Shown in pieces: positions 15,540 to 23,136 of a stretch of 23,136 nt of DNA. Source of the DNA: Clostridia bacterium (GTDB lineage Bacteria > Bacillota > Clostridia > Christensenellales > Borkfalkiaceae). The stretch is taken from positions 1 through 23,136 of the forward strand of contig CAAGGZ010000085.1 of NCBI GenBank assembly GCA_900769545.1, read 5' to 3'. The first letter of the stretch is position 1, and every line of letters starts with the position of its first letter. A model generated the notes under the pieces. It made no database searches. It saw only the letters and a list, made by a program, of their open reading frames with translations, and had not been told where the DNA came from. The translations under genes were made by a program, and so were the position numbers.

Positions 15540-17477
15540 TTAACCGAAAATCTGTAAACGCCAATTTTCAATACTTTCCGCCATATCTACTCTACCTTCA
15601 GCAGAATTGTTTAATGCAAACTTTTTCTGCGAATCATTGAGCTCCGTCCAGTATTGTTCTTTTTGTTCCTGCGAAAGCGCGCTCATATAATAGCTGAATA
15701 ATAAGTAGGTAGGAACAACCTTTTCCTTCAAGATACGATCTTTCAAGGTTTGATAACGCACGGGCTCCGTTGCTTTCAAAGGTTCTATCGCTTCTATCGC
15801 GTCATCTAACATACTTACAAGATGCTGCAACACTTCCAAGGGCCAAAAAGCCTTATTCTGCGCCTCTACTGTCAACGCGCCGCCAAACGCTTTTTCTTCC
15901 TGCAAATATTGCAAGTATGCGCGATAAAACTCATAATAAGCCTTCATTTCTTTTGACGCTGCGCCATAATAGTGCGTCATAAAGTCGTTAACCAAATCGT
16001 TATAGCTTAAATCGTGTCTATACATCAATTTCGCCATCGTATAGATTCGCAACTCTTCAAAGCAAGTTACGCGTGAATCATGCACGAATTGATCCATAAT
16101 AAAGCTAACGCCTACGTCCGACATTACCTTATAATGCTCTCCAAAGTATGCATAATTATTGGTAGGAGCAATGTAGCATCTGGAAGTGATGCTATACGTC
16201 CAAATACAAATGTTATCGCTTAACCCTTCTGCTGCAAAAATCTCGTACCAGCCTTTGAGCTGTTCGTAATGCGCCTTATTGACATCGCTGTCCATTTTTT
16301 CGGAGAAGTCCATTTCAATGGGACAAACAAGAACCATCGTATCTTTATGCAACGAGAAATTGTCGTACAAGGGCACGTATTTGCCTTGCTCTTCATCCCA
16401 TTCCACAGGAGGCTTCGCCGACGTTTGATAGGCAAAGAACACGTATTTTACGTTTCTGCCCGGATAATTTTCTTCCACCCAAGGCGCAACCTCTGCCGCA
16501 ACCTTATTGGTAAAGTCAAGCTCCTGTCCGCCGTAACCGCCCAAGCGTTCTCTTGCCTCAATACAATCTTGACACTCGCACATATCGTGGTTATCTTCGT
16601 GACCAATCATCACGTAAATACCGTCTTCGTTATCTGCAATGCGGTTTTTGATTTGTTTCACCATCTCCGCGCGCATTTCGTCGTTTGCGTAGCAAACCTG
16701 CGTACCCGAAGCATTATACCAATCCGGATGTGCCACCTGATAGGTGCTCGTGGGCAATAAAGCCGTAATCGTCGTATGCGCAAAGGTAATCCACATACCT
16801 TTGCCGTATTCGGTATACAATCTCATTCTTTGATTGTATAAAATGCTAGAGCTCAATGCCTGCGACATAATATCGCGTACGTCTACCGTAGGAATAAATT
16901 TGAGATTAAAATCCAACAGCGGAATACTCGTTTTCTCCGCATAGTACACTTCGTCAGCTGCGTAGCATTCAAAGTCCACCAAGTAATGGAGCATATCATA
17001 AACCGCCGATGCCGTCCCCACGCCGTCTTTGGCATTACATACTACCATAGAGCCCATACGCTTCATAACGTAACCCGTTTGACGAAGGTCGGAAGACAAT
17101 TCTAATCCGCTCCCCTGCCAAATGGTCGTATCTCCAAGCGAAATTACTTTCGCTTCTTGATTGAACGCATAGTTTGCATCGTTTTCAATGGGCAATCTCG
17201 CACCAGACGCTTTTTCAATAAAGCCCTGTAACTCACTTGCCGCCGATTGTAAAATTTGTTCTGCTTCAAAGGGAATTACAATGGTATACTCACTGCTACC
17301 GTTTTCTACAATATACTTCCCCGTTTCCGCAATCGTTTCGGGAAGCATCGCTTCTACTTCAATCAAATTGGTTTCGTCTCCACCGCTTTGTCCCGAATTC
17401 CCTTTTCCTTTACAAGAAGCAAGGAAGGAGCAAGCCATAAACACCGCCAAAACCAACGAAATTATTCTCTTTTTCAT
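15540..17477 (-). CDS. DUF4838-type lipoprotein (putative glycan-active surface protein)
   Basis: 645 residues. The start is an ATG 7 nt after an AAGGAGG box. The lipobox FLASC places the lipidated Cys at residue 22. Residues about 60-180 resemble the alpha/beta domain that precedes catalytic barrels in GH20/GH67 enzymes (AASELQGFIEKASGARLPI, then TGYVMKRMG and TASAVYDML). Residues about 190-500 match the DUF4838 pattern: AHPDWYNASG (249-258), IGHEDNHDMCECQDC (291-305), TNKVAAEVAPW (323-333) and QFVHDSR (463-469). DUF4838 proteins are related to glycoside hydrolase barrels and sit in polysaccharide loci; their reaction is not established to my knowledge. The HEDN acid pair and CxCxxC suggest an active or metal site. 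It lies 12 nt after the preceding gene, so translation is probably linked. Confidence 0.85.
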   Translation of the reverse strand: MKKRIISLVLAVFMACSFLASCKGKGNSGQSGGDETNLIEVEAMLPETIAETGKYIVENGSSEYTIVIPFEAEQILQSAASELQGFIEKASGARLPIENDANYAFNQEAKVISLGDTTIWQGSGLELSSDLRQTGYVMKRMGSMVVCNAKDGVGTASAVYDMLHYLVDFECYAADEVYYAEKTSIPLLDFNLKFIPTVDVRDIMSQALSSSILYNQRMRLYTEYGKGMWITFAHTTITALLPTSTYQVAHPDWYNASGTQVCYANDEMRAEMVKQIKNRIADNEDGIYVMIGHEDNHDMCECQDCIEARERLGGYGGQELDFTNKVAAEVAPWVEENYPGRNVKYVFFAYQTSAKPPVEWDEEQGKYVPLYDNFSLHKDTMVLVCPIEMDFSEKMDSDVNKAHYEQLKGWYEIFAAEGLSDNICIWTYSITSRCYIAPTNNYAYFGEHYKVMSDVGVSFIMDQFVHDSRVTCFEELRIYTMAKLMYRHDLSYNDLVNDFMTHYYGAASKEMKAYYEFYRAYLQYLQEEKAFGGALTVEAQNKAFWPLEVLQHLVSMLDDAIEAIEPLKATEPVRYQTLKDRILKEKVVPTYLLFSYYMSALSQEQKEQYWTELNDSQKKFALNNSAEGRVDMAESIENWRLQIFG

Positions 17478-17489
17478 CTGTCTTCCTCC

Positions 17490-20400
17490 TTACTTTACTT
17501 GAATATAGAACGTGTAGTTCATCGGATTGTTATTTTCGTCCAATACGAAATAATAGATGGTATATTCGCCCTTACGGTTAAACGTTACCTTGCCGTCTTT
17601 CACAAGCGTCATAATACCGTCGGGGGCGCAAACGTAAATCTTCACCGTTGCCTTCGTTATGTCGCCGTTATCATTTACCGTGTAATTCGGCAACGCGACC
17701 GTCGACCCCCAAGTCGCCGTCTCAGGAAGCGAGCCGTCAAACGTTAAGGTAGGCTTCACGTCATCGTTTACCATAATGGAAGTAGAAACGCTGATTTTAT
17801 TGTCCGATATATCCGTTACCGAATATACAATAGAGTAAAGGCCATATGTTTCAGGAATAAATACCGTTTCCTTATCCGCCGTTGTAGAGAGCAATGTTTC
17901 CCCTGCTTCGTTTCTTACTTTTAATTTAACTTCCCCAATTGCACTCAAGACGTCATAAGCAGAAGCCGCAGGCAATACAATGCGCTGTCCAGGAACGTAA
18001 GTACCTGTAAACGAACCGTTTACTGTAATACGAGGGGTAATAGCATCACGAATATAATTATTAAAGGTTTGATTACTGATTAAATGCAAACCTACGCTGC
18101 CATCCGTTTCAAAATCCAGATATACTGCGCCGCTAGGGAAGCCTTCAAAGGCTTCACCGTTAACGTACGTATCGATTGTACCAATCTTCATACCGAGCAC
18201 GTCTAACACACTCTTTGTGCTTGCATCATAAGTAAACCCAAATTTACCCATACTGTCATAGTTTGCCGTAGAAGCTTTGTTGCCGTTGATGCTACACGTA
18301 AGTCCTCTTTCCGTGTTCATAAACGTAAGCGTTACCACTGCGTCTGCATCGTAAATATCACGAATGGTTATCTTGGTAACGTCAAAGCCTTTTACGTCAT
18401 TCTTCCTCAAACCAAGCGTAAGATATTTTTCGTTTACAGCCTTTGCGAAAGAATATTTCGCATTACCGCCTGCCAATGCCGTGAAGTAAATCGCTTCGTT
18501 TTTCGCCTCAACTTCCGCGTTTTCCGTTACGAAGAATTTGGTAAGGAAACCTAATTGACCTTGGTTAATGGTTAAAATAGGAACTTCTCTTTCGATAACA
18601 ATCTTTTTCGTTGCGCTCTTTTCAAACGTAAACTTAATACGTGCAACATCTACGCTTTCAGAAGCTTTCGGAATATATGCCCCGTTAATTTCTACGTCCG
18701 TGCCACTCGCATCAGTTACCGTAATTTTCGCCTCGATTTCTTCCGCAACTCCATCCACCGTATAATAGATTGCTTTATATTGCTTGAAATTATATGCGTC
18801 GCCTGAAATGAACACCTTGGGCAAAACCAACTGCGTTTCATCAAATATCGGCGTTGTTTGACGGGTGACTCCATAAATCCATTGATAACTTATTTTTACA
18901 TTGCCTATATAATCTTTTGCGATATATTCAACCATATAATCGCCTTCTTCCAAGCAAATAAATTGACCGTGTTTTACTTCAATTTCCTTACCGCTGTCAA
19001 TCGCCGTTACTCTTACGTTAACTTCTACGTTTCCTGCGCCGCCGTAGCCGTAATATGCAGGCAAATAAACAGTATCGCCAAAATTTACAGTTTCGGGTAA
19101 TTCGCCCAAAATTTCAATCTCCGGCTTAGCAATAGAGTTCCTTGCCTCTATCACGACCGTTTTTTCAGCAATGTTCCCAAACGAATCTTTTGCAATATAA
19201 ACGATATTGTAATCCCCTACACTGTTAGGAATAAACGCACCATTCTCGTCTAAAGCCAGCTCCGTTTGACCACGATAAACTTTTACGTCTTTTTCAACAA
19301 CCGCCGCATATGCGTCTTCCGCCTCAAAATCAAATACCTTGAAAGGAGTACCTACTTCCGCATAAGGATTTTCTTCCCCCATATTTACGTTGATTACAGG
19401 AGCAACGTTATCCATCACGAACGGTAAGGTCAAATCTTCCCCATCAATGGAAACCACCATCAGTTCCGCCGTATCCGTAACACCCGTTGCATATACGGAT
19501 AAATAAACTTCGCCTGTAGCAAATCCCTTCCAAGGGGTGTCTTCTGCGCTCAGCAATCTGTCATTCGTCTTAAAATCACGAATCAACCAAGGAATGGGAA
19601 TATAATTATCCTCCGTACTATTCCCTGCTTTTTCTTGCCATGTCTTTGTATACAAACAACCCTTTTCGTTGTCGAAATATAATTTCAACGAAGCTCCGAT
19701 AAAATCTCTGTTGGTAATCTTATGCCCAGGGTTCAATGCAACAATCGTACCGCCGTCCGTATGACTCTGCGCAGAGTCAACGGAAATCTCACCTGTCCAG
19801 AAATCGTAATTGTATCCAACCCACGATTGACCAGCCGCGCGTGCTCTTATACGCATACCGTTCGGCAAATACGAAAGATATTGCATACGAATTTCGATAT
19901 AATTCGTAGGATCAGTGGCATCTGTTAAAACAATGTAGAACCCTGCAACGTCCACCATACCGATCGATTTGGGTTGCATATACAACTCGATAAACGGTGT
20001 ATTTTGTAATTTATCGTCTAAAGAATCGTCAAAAGTATTATCCGAGAAATCAAGCACCTTATTGTAGGTGAGCACGTCGTCGTTGGCAAGCGAAAGCATT
20101 TGCCCTTTTACCAACTGATTGCTACGCATCTCTCCATAGCTTACCGAAGAAGCATCACTTACGAACAAATCACTGAAATGCTGTCTTGCAGCAAAACGTT
20201 GTTCAAATGTTTCTCCATTATACTCGTGAATGATGGTATAATACCCCAATTCATTCAACAAACTATCCCCTACCTGCGCTACTTTTCCCGAAGGATATAC
20301 AAGTGTCGTCTCGCTGTCAAGCACCTCGCCGCCATAATAAATTTGGGCAGATTTTACGGAAATAGTTGACATATATTCTACAGTTTCGGGGATTTCTTCA

Positions 20401-21755
20401 ACAACGATATTTGCAACATCATCAGATACACTTACCTGCTTCATCTCAGACATGGGTACTCCAAATGCGTCCGTTTGATAAATTAACTCGTAAAGACCTG
20501 TCTCTGAGAACGTATATTCAAAACCGCCTGCGCATTCTTCAAATTCCGTCAACACGACGCCGTCTTTTTTTACAGTGACGAATGCTTCTACGCCGTATCC
20601 GTCAGCCGAAAGCGTACTATTGACTTCCGCCATAGGAATATACAACTTGCTTTGAACGCCAAGCTCTACATTTCCTATAGACTCATCGTAAGAAAAGCTT
20701 TGCGTTACCGAGCTTTCCTCAATCGCATAAATACGGTAAAATGCCGACGATTGCTCTTCGGCTTCACCACAGCTATAATACAAATAATATTCGCCTGCTA
20801 CCATTGGCGTAAAGGTATACGCTCCATCCTCATTAAGAATATTACCATAATTGTCATAGATAGTGAGCGCAATGTTTTCCTGCGAAATTTTACCTTGCAT
20901 GAGGTCTGTAGCGATTGCATTAGGCGCAACGTATTCCATTCCCACTACAGCGTTTGCTCTTACGTCGGCAGATATACTGGGCTTGCTATCCATAAATGCT
21001 TTATTGAAAGTATAATCCCCAAAGGAATACACCAACAATTCGCCTTTTCCGTTCGATTTGACTTCATCAAAAACGATATCAACCGTATACTCCCCGAATC
21101 TGGTTAAATTGTGTTCAAGAAGTTTACCGTCGTTATATTCCTTGGAGAAATCCCACGCGAGACGATAAGCGCCATTATCGCCCATAACGTGTACCTGCAT
21201 CGTTTGCGGATTAAACAAAAGCTCTGCTGCCTCCCCATCCGCAAATCTCGTATATGCGCCTTCTCTGTTATATGCCGCCGTATAACCGTATGCACCGCCC
21301 GACCATGTATCTTCGAAATAATGAATCCCTGCGCTTTCGCCGTTTACTGTAACGTATACGTCGCTATACGAGCCGCTTCCCGCCACCGTAATAGAAAATT
21401 GATTGCCCGTCCCTTTGTCTTTGAAAACCAAAGAATATTTAACTAAATCGGGACTACTTTCCTTACTAAGCGGTTTTAACGAGGCTTTAAACTCCCCGTT
21501 AAAACTTGCTTTAAATTCTGCGGAAGCACCGCTATCATATGCGTAGAGAAGCAACCCTTTTTTCGTAGGGTCTGCGGAATCGCTTTGCATGGTTTTATAT
21601 TTGATTGGCGAAACAGATTGCGTATAATCAAACGCTTCTCCATAAGGGGATTTCATGTCCGCCGCCGAATGAGTAACCGCAACGCCCATCAACAGCGTCG
21701 TCGATAAACCTAATATAGCTATCAATAAGGAAAATGCCTTTTTATGATTTTTCAC
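17490..21755 (-). CDS. Secreted 1421-residue multidomain protein with Ig-like domains
   Basis: The start is a GTG that overlaps the upstream permease stop in TAGTG; a GGAGG box lies in the permease's last codons (EGGIKG). The signal peptide has a hydrophobic core at about 8-28 with likely cleavage after THSA. The protein is almost entirely beta-strand. Ig-like units are clearest at about 783-870 (DNVAPVINV...GDYNIVYIAKDSFGNIAEKTV), 875-960 (ending GDYMVEYIAKDYIGNVKISY), 1238-1330 (ending YSIVYSVTDISDNKI) and 1332-1421; weaker ones lie at about 260-450. Two larger regions (about 530-780 and 1060-1235) share the order of an FPSGAVYLDF-like or ATGEVYLSVY-like strand before an Ig domain, and could be lectin-like sandwiches. 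No catalytic motif, lipobox or sortase signal is seen. Its coupling to the transporter suggests a role in substrate capture; it does not look like a classical solute-binding protein. Confidence 0.82.
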   Translation of the reverse strand: MKNHKKAFSLLIAILGLSTTLLMGVAVTHSAADMKSPYGEAFDYTQSVSPIKYKTMQSDSADPTKKGLLLYAYDSGASAEFKASFNGEFKASLKPLSKESSPDLVKYSLVFKDKGTGNQFSITVAGSGSYSDVYVTVNGESAGIHYFEDTWSGGAYGYTAAYNREGAYTRFADGEAAELLFNPQTMQVHVMGDNGAYRLAWDFSKEYNDGKLLEHNLTRFGEYTVDIVFDEVKSNGKGELLVYSFGDYTFNKAFMDSKPSISADVRANAVVGMEYVAPNAIATDLMQGKISQENIALTIYDNYGNILNEDGAYTFTPMVAGEYYLYYSCGEAEEQSSAFYRIYAIEESSVTQSFSYDESIGNVELGVQSKLYIPMAEVNSTLSADGYGVEAFVTVKKDGVVLTEFEECAGGFEYTFSETGLYELIYQTDAFGVPMSEMKQVSVSDDVANIVVEEIPETVEYMSTISVKSAQIYYGGEVLDSETTLVYPSGKVAQVGDSLLNELGYYTIIHEYNGETFEQRFAARQHFSDLFVSDASSVSYGEMRSNQLVKGQMLSLANDDVLTYNKVLDFSDNTFDDSLDDKLQNTPFIELYMQPKSIGMVDVAGFYIVLTDATDPTNYIEIRMQYLSYLPNGMRIRARAAGQSWVGYNYDFWTGEISVDSAQSHTDGGTIVALNPGHKITNRDFIGASLKLYFDNEKGCLYTKTWQEKAGNSTEDNYIPIPWLIRDFKTNDRLLSAEDTPWKGFATGEVYLSVYATGVTDTAELMVVSIDGEDLTLPFVMDNVAPVINVNMGEENPYAEVGTPFKVFDFEAEDAYAAVVEKDVKVYRGQTELALDENGAFIPNSVGDYNIVYIAKDSFGNIAEKTVVIEARNSIAKPEIEILGELPETVNFGDTVYLPAYYGYGGAGNVEVNVRVTAIDSGKEIEVKHGQFICLEEGDYMVEYIAKDYIGNVKISYQWIYGVTRQTTPIFDETQLVLPKVFISGDAYNFKQYKAIYYTVDGVAEEIEAKITVTDASGTDVEINGAYIPKASESVDVARIKFTFEKSATKKIVIEREVPILTINQGQLGFLTKFFVTENAEVEAKNEAIYFTALAGGNAKYSFAKAVNEKYLTLGLRKNDVKGFDVTKITIRDIYDADAVVTLTFMNTERGLTCSINGNKASTANYDSMGKFGFTYDASTKSVLDVLGMKIGTIDTYVNGEAFEGFPSGAVYLDFETDGSVGLHLISNQTFNNYIRDAITPRITVNGSFTGTYVPGQRIVLPAASAYDVLSAIGEVKLKVRNEAGETLLSTTADKETVFIPETYGLYSIVYSVTDISDNKISVSTSIMVNDDVKPTLTFDGSLPETATWGSTVALPNYTVNDNGDITKATVKIYVCAPDGIMTLVKDGKVTFNRKGEYTIYYFVLDENNNPMNYTFYIQVK

Positions 21756-22621
21756 TAACCTTTAATACCTCCTTCAGTAAGATTGCCCATAATCTTATTC
21801 TTAAAAATCAAGAATACCGTAAAGATCGGAAGAAATATGAATACAGCACCTGCAATTTTCACAGGGGGATATGCCATACCGTCTACTGTCGTTGTAAACA
21901 CGACGAAAAGACCATACGCTGCCGTTCTATATTTAGGAAAATACAACATCGGAACTTGATAATCATTCCAATAGGCAATAAAGTATAACAAGAATACCGT
22001 ACCTACCAACGTCATCGTCAAGGGTAACATGATTTTAAAAAATACTGTAAAATGATTTGCCCCATCTAAAAATGCAGATTCTGCAAATTCCCACGAAAGG
22101 GATTTAAACGCCGCATAGAAAATCAGGTAATACATATTATTAAAGCCCAATTTCATAATCCATGCGCCAACCATCGTATTATAAAGATTCAACTTACGCA
22201 TAATCTCTATCATAGACGGCGTATTGCCAATAATAGGCAAAATTAACGTAACAATAACAACGTAATGTAAAATCGTGCTGACTATATTTTTATATCTTGC
22301 TGTACAATAAGCAACGATGGCAGTACAACCTACTTGAAACAAGGAACACCCACCCGCATAAAGCACGGAATTTAACAACATCGTTTCATAATACTTATAG
22401 ATAAGCCCGTCTTTGTATTTAATGTTATTAAATGCAGCTATATAGTTTTCAAATGCAAAACTATTCGTCAATCCTCTTGGATCAGCCAAAAAGTTATCGT
22501 CAGATTTCACCGAAGTATTTAATGCCCACAGAAAAAGGATAATCATAAAAGCACAATATACAACTAAAACCAACCCGATGATAAGCTCAAAAGCTGAAAA
22601 TTTCTTGTTTGTTTTCTGCAT
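21755..22621 (-). CDS. Carbohydrate ABC transporter permease, MalG-like
   Basis: 288 residues from the ATG at 22621, which follows GAGGT by 5 nt; an in-frame GTG 12 nt upstream overlaps the preceding stop and is less likely. It is an inner-membrane subunit of a binding-protein-dependent sugar importer. Seen: about six hydrophobic segments (first at about 12-34), the SVKSDDNFL periplasmic stretch typical after helix 1, and the EAA loop (AESAFLDGA...IMLPL, about 180-201) that docks onto the ATPase. The C-terminus LTEGGIKG matches the usual Gly-rich MalG-type tail. It pairs with the upstream MalF-like permease, whose stop lies just before it. No ATPase gene is seen here; these importers often share one ATPase encoded elsewhere. 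The solute-binding protein is probably upstream, beyond the window. Confidence 0.93.
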   Translation of the reverse strand: MQKTNKKFSAFELIIGLVLVVYCAFMIILFLWALNTSVKSDDNFLADPRGLTNSFAFENYIAAFNNIKYKDGLIYKYYETMLLNSVLYAGGCSLFQVGCTAIVAYCTARYKNIVSTILHYVVIVTLILPIIGNTPSMIEIMRKLNLYNTMVGAWIMKLGFNNMYYLIFYAAFKSLSWEFAESAFLDGANHFTVFFKIMLPLTMTLVGTVFLLYFIAYWNDYQVPMLYFPKYRTAAYGLFVVFTTTVDGMAYPPVKIAGAVFIFLPIFTVFLIFKNKIMGNLTEGGIKG

Positions 22622-22629
22622 ATCACACC

Positions 22630-23136
22630 TCACTCATCCCTCGGCCCGTATTTCAATAACAAATGCCTTACTGTTATCGTTAACGGAGCAATAATCGCAG
22701 TAATCAACAAACCGTAAGCCGCCGCCTTAGGATACTGTGTCAAATCGTTACCATTTTGAGAAGCGACCAAATTGAATATGTAATATCCAAGCGTTTGTTG
22801 AGATTTTAATGCCGTTGAACCGTATATGGAAAATAAGTTTGCCTGTCCCATACCAATTTCTGCAAACGCTAAAACCAAGAGCGAAACGATTGTCCCCCAG
22901 ATAGAAGGCAATACGATATGCCAAAAAGTACGCATTTCCGACGCGCCGTCAATTTTTGAGGCTTCTATTGTAGACTGCGAAATTGCCGACATAGCGTTTA
23001 AGTATAACAAGATACTTGCAGAAAAGCTCAAGGTCACGTATAAAATAAGCAAAGGAAGCCCTGCGCGCATATCATCGTTCAAAATTGTATCCAATTTAAA
23101 CATACCGCCAACAACCCATTCTACGAAATCGCGATA
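22630..23136 (-). CDS. Carbohydrate ABC transporter permease, MalF/UgpA-like, 5' part beyond right edge
   Basis: The last 168 codons are visible and the frame stays open to the right edge (YRDFVEWVVGG before the first internal Met), so the true start lies outside the window. The visible part holds four or so hydrophobic segments and the EAA cytoplasmic loop (IEASKIDGASEMRTFWHIVLPSI region, about 22898-22980), where G and LP are conserved in sugar importers. It ends RHLLLKYGPRDE with a TGA that precedes the MalG-like start by 8 nt. It forms the membrane heterodimer with that protein. Substrate cannot be told from the permease alone; genomic context suggests an oligosaccharide released from a complex glycan. 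Confidence 0.92.
   Translation of the reverse strand, partial: YRDFVEWVVGGMFKLDTILNDDMRAGLPLLILYVTLSFSASILLYLNAMSAISQSTIEASKIDGASEMRTFWHIVLPSIWGTIVSLLVLAFAEIGMGQANLFSIYGSTALKSQQTLGYYIFNLVASQNGNDLTQYPKAAAYGLLITAIIAPLTITVRHLLLKYGPRDE

Noticed and set aside
3980..17477. Sortase (LPXTG) anchoring of the large proteins
   Set aside because: No LPXTG-like motif with hydrophobic tail and basic end is present at any C-terminus. Three proteins instead have lipobox signal peptides.

Overview
The window looks like chromosomal DNA from an uncultured, gut-type Bacillota (Clostridia-like) bacterium. The evidence is strong AGGAGG-type ribosome binding sites at most genes, a consensus sigma-A promoter, Gram-positive style lipoprotein signal peptides, binding-protein-type sugar ABC permeases, and very large modular secreted proteins with Ser/Asp linkers. 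No rRNA, tRNA, transposase, phage gene or CRISPR array was seen. The taxonomic placement is an inference from style, not from a marker gene.

Layout. Positions 1-942 (minus) hold the 5' part of a phosphoglucomutase/phosphomannomutase. A 138-bp divergent spacer follows, with a consensus promoter driving an AraC-family regulator (1081-1941, plus) that ends in a likely terminator. Everything from 2008 to the right edge is on the minus strand and reads as one long operon whose promoter lies beyond 23136. In transcription order it encodes: a MalF-like sugar ABC permease (partial); a MalG-like permease; a 1421-residue secreted multidomain protein whose GTG start overlaps the permease stop; a DUF4838-type lipoprotein; a lipoprotein with Big_2 domains and a GLUG-like region; a 1071-residue lipoprotein with a Ser/Asp stalk; an unlisted 35-residue small ORF; a 2204-residue secreted protein; and a cytoplasmic glycoside hydrolase family 20-like enzyme.

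The most striking content is a family of about 12 homologous modules of 130-145 residues. Four form the C-terminal half of the 1071-residue lipoprotein, and eight fill the centre of the 2204-residue protein, which ends in a second DUF4838-like domain. The modules carry regularly spaced Trp and Tyr residues and usually end in a TELRGV-like motif. I do not recognise them as a named family. Context makes carbohydrate binding the leading hypothesis.

Working model (inference): surface-tethered and secreted proteins capture and trim a complex glycan, the ABC permeases import the products, the cytoplasmic GH20-like enzyme releases a terminal sugar (possibly an N-acetylhexosamine), and the flanking phosphomutase feeds sugar phosphates into metabolism. 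The substrate is not shown by the sequence; host mucin-type or N-acetylhexosamine-containing glycans are a reasonable guess.
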